A DNA stretch of 5,208 nucleotides from the NCBI GenBank assembly GCA_024695315.1, contig JAILIJ010000296.1, positions 1-5,208 on the forward strand, read 5' to 3'. The notes under the pieces were generated by a model, which saw only the letters and a list, made by a program, of their open reading frames with translations, ran no database searches and was not told the origin of the DNA. Position 1 is the stretch's first letter. The number at the start of each line of letters is the position of its first letter. Shown here piece after piece: positions 5,068 through 5,208 of the stretch. The translations under genes and the position numbers were made by a program. The stretch is from Bacteroidaceae bacterium (lineage in GTDB: Bacteria; Bacteroidota; Bacteroidia; Bacteroidales; Bacteroidaceae).

Positions 5068-5208
5068 GGCGGATTCCAGAAGCAAGTGCAAAATTATTAA
5101 ATTATTAGTTTTATAATCTCCATCGGCGTTGAAAAGTTTATCTTTTTTCTTGGTCTGTTGTTTAATTTGTCTTGTATGTTCTTTATTTGTTGTTGTGTAT
5201 ATTCTGTA
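5068..5208 (-). mobile_element. End of an IS30-family insertion sequence
   Basis: The transposase tail implies that an IS30-family element extends in from the right. IS30 elements end shortly after the transposase stop with an imperfect terminal inverted repeat of roughly 20-30 bp. The segment 5068-5092 (GGCGGATTCC...AAGTGCAA), just past the stop, is the best candidate, but its partner end is outside the window, so the left boundary is an estimate. Confidence 0.5.
5097..5208 (-). CDS. IS30-family transposase, C-terminal end (runs off the right edge)
   Basis: The last 36 codons of a minus-strand frame read TEYTQQQIKNIQDKLNNRPR and then KKINFSTPMEIIKLII before TAA. The NNRPRK-x-N/GF-x-TP-x-E block is the characteristic C-terminus of IS30-family transposases (compare IS4351-type elements of Bacteroides), located just after the catalytic glutamate of the DDE core, which is outside the window. 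These enzymes cut and join the element ends, moving it through a circular intermediate. Whether the rest of the gene is intact cannot be seen. The ORF is open through the window edge and shows no frameshift in the visible part. Confidence 0.85.
   Translation of the reverse strand, partial: TEYTQQQIKNIQDKLNNRPRKKINFSTPMEIIKLII

Larger units (their letters stand above)
4523..5096. other. AT-rich intergenic region between LRR gene and IS30-type transposase
   Basis: No gene here is convincing. Reading frames of 90 codons (4529-4801, minus, GTG start, AT-biased composition) and 81 codons (4734-4979, plus) give products I do not recognise. Contents I can see are: an 8-bp inverted repeat, GATAAGTC (4726-4733) and GACTTATC (4774-4781), enclosing a smaller AGAAA/TTTCT pair; a possible minus-strand promoter at 4981-5012; a 36-codon minus-strand frame at 4852-4962 just downstream of it; and AAATGT-AAA-ACATTT at 4982-4996. 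The left end of the insertion sequence probably lies between about 5060 and 5096. Confidence 0.55.

Overview
The window comes from a low-to-moderate G+C member of the Bacteroidales, most likely Prevotella-like. Four signs support this: several promoters of the Bacteroidetes type (TTTG, 19 to 20 bp, TAnnTTTG); a tRNA gene without an encoded CCA end; genes mostly lacking Shine-Dalgarno sites; and a BspA-like leucine-rich-repeat lipoprotein with a Bacteroidetes surface-export signal. The species cannot be named from the sequence alone.

Layout, left to right. Positions 1-266 hold the first 88 codons of surE on the minus strand. A compact 151-bp region follows with two back-to-back promoters, one for surE and one for a tRNA-Gln(CUG) gene on the plus strand (418-488). 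The tRNA ends in a clear intrinsic terminator. The next 220 bp contain no convincing gene but do hold a long imperfect inverted repeat (613-668). From 2695 down to 762 run ksgA/rsmA and lpxB on the minus strand, overlapping by four bases (ATGA) and read from one predicted promoter. A strong terminator (about 2766-2814) separates them from the next gene upstream, a 510-codon lipoprotein made mainly of 14 exact 23-residue LRR_5 repeats (2865-4397, minus strand), which has its own promoter about 100 bp before its start. Positions 4523-5096 are AT-rich and largely non-coding, with one possible promoter and a few weak small ORFs. The last 112 bp encode the C-terminal end of an IS30-family transposase on the minus strand.

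Functionally, ksgA (16S rRNA dimethylation) and lpxB (lipid A disaccharide synthesis) are housekeeping genes likely to be translationally coupled. SurE is a stationary-phase/stress nucleotidase. The LRR protein is predicted to sit on the cell surface, probably in adhesion or host/matrix interaction. I see no undescribed defence, mobile or biosynthetic system here. The parts most worth a second look are the structured lpxB-tRNA gap, the untranslated region upstream of the LRR gene with its possible small ORF next to an insertion sequence, and the unusually regular repeat array.
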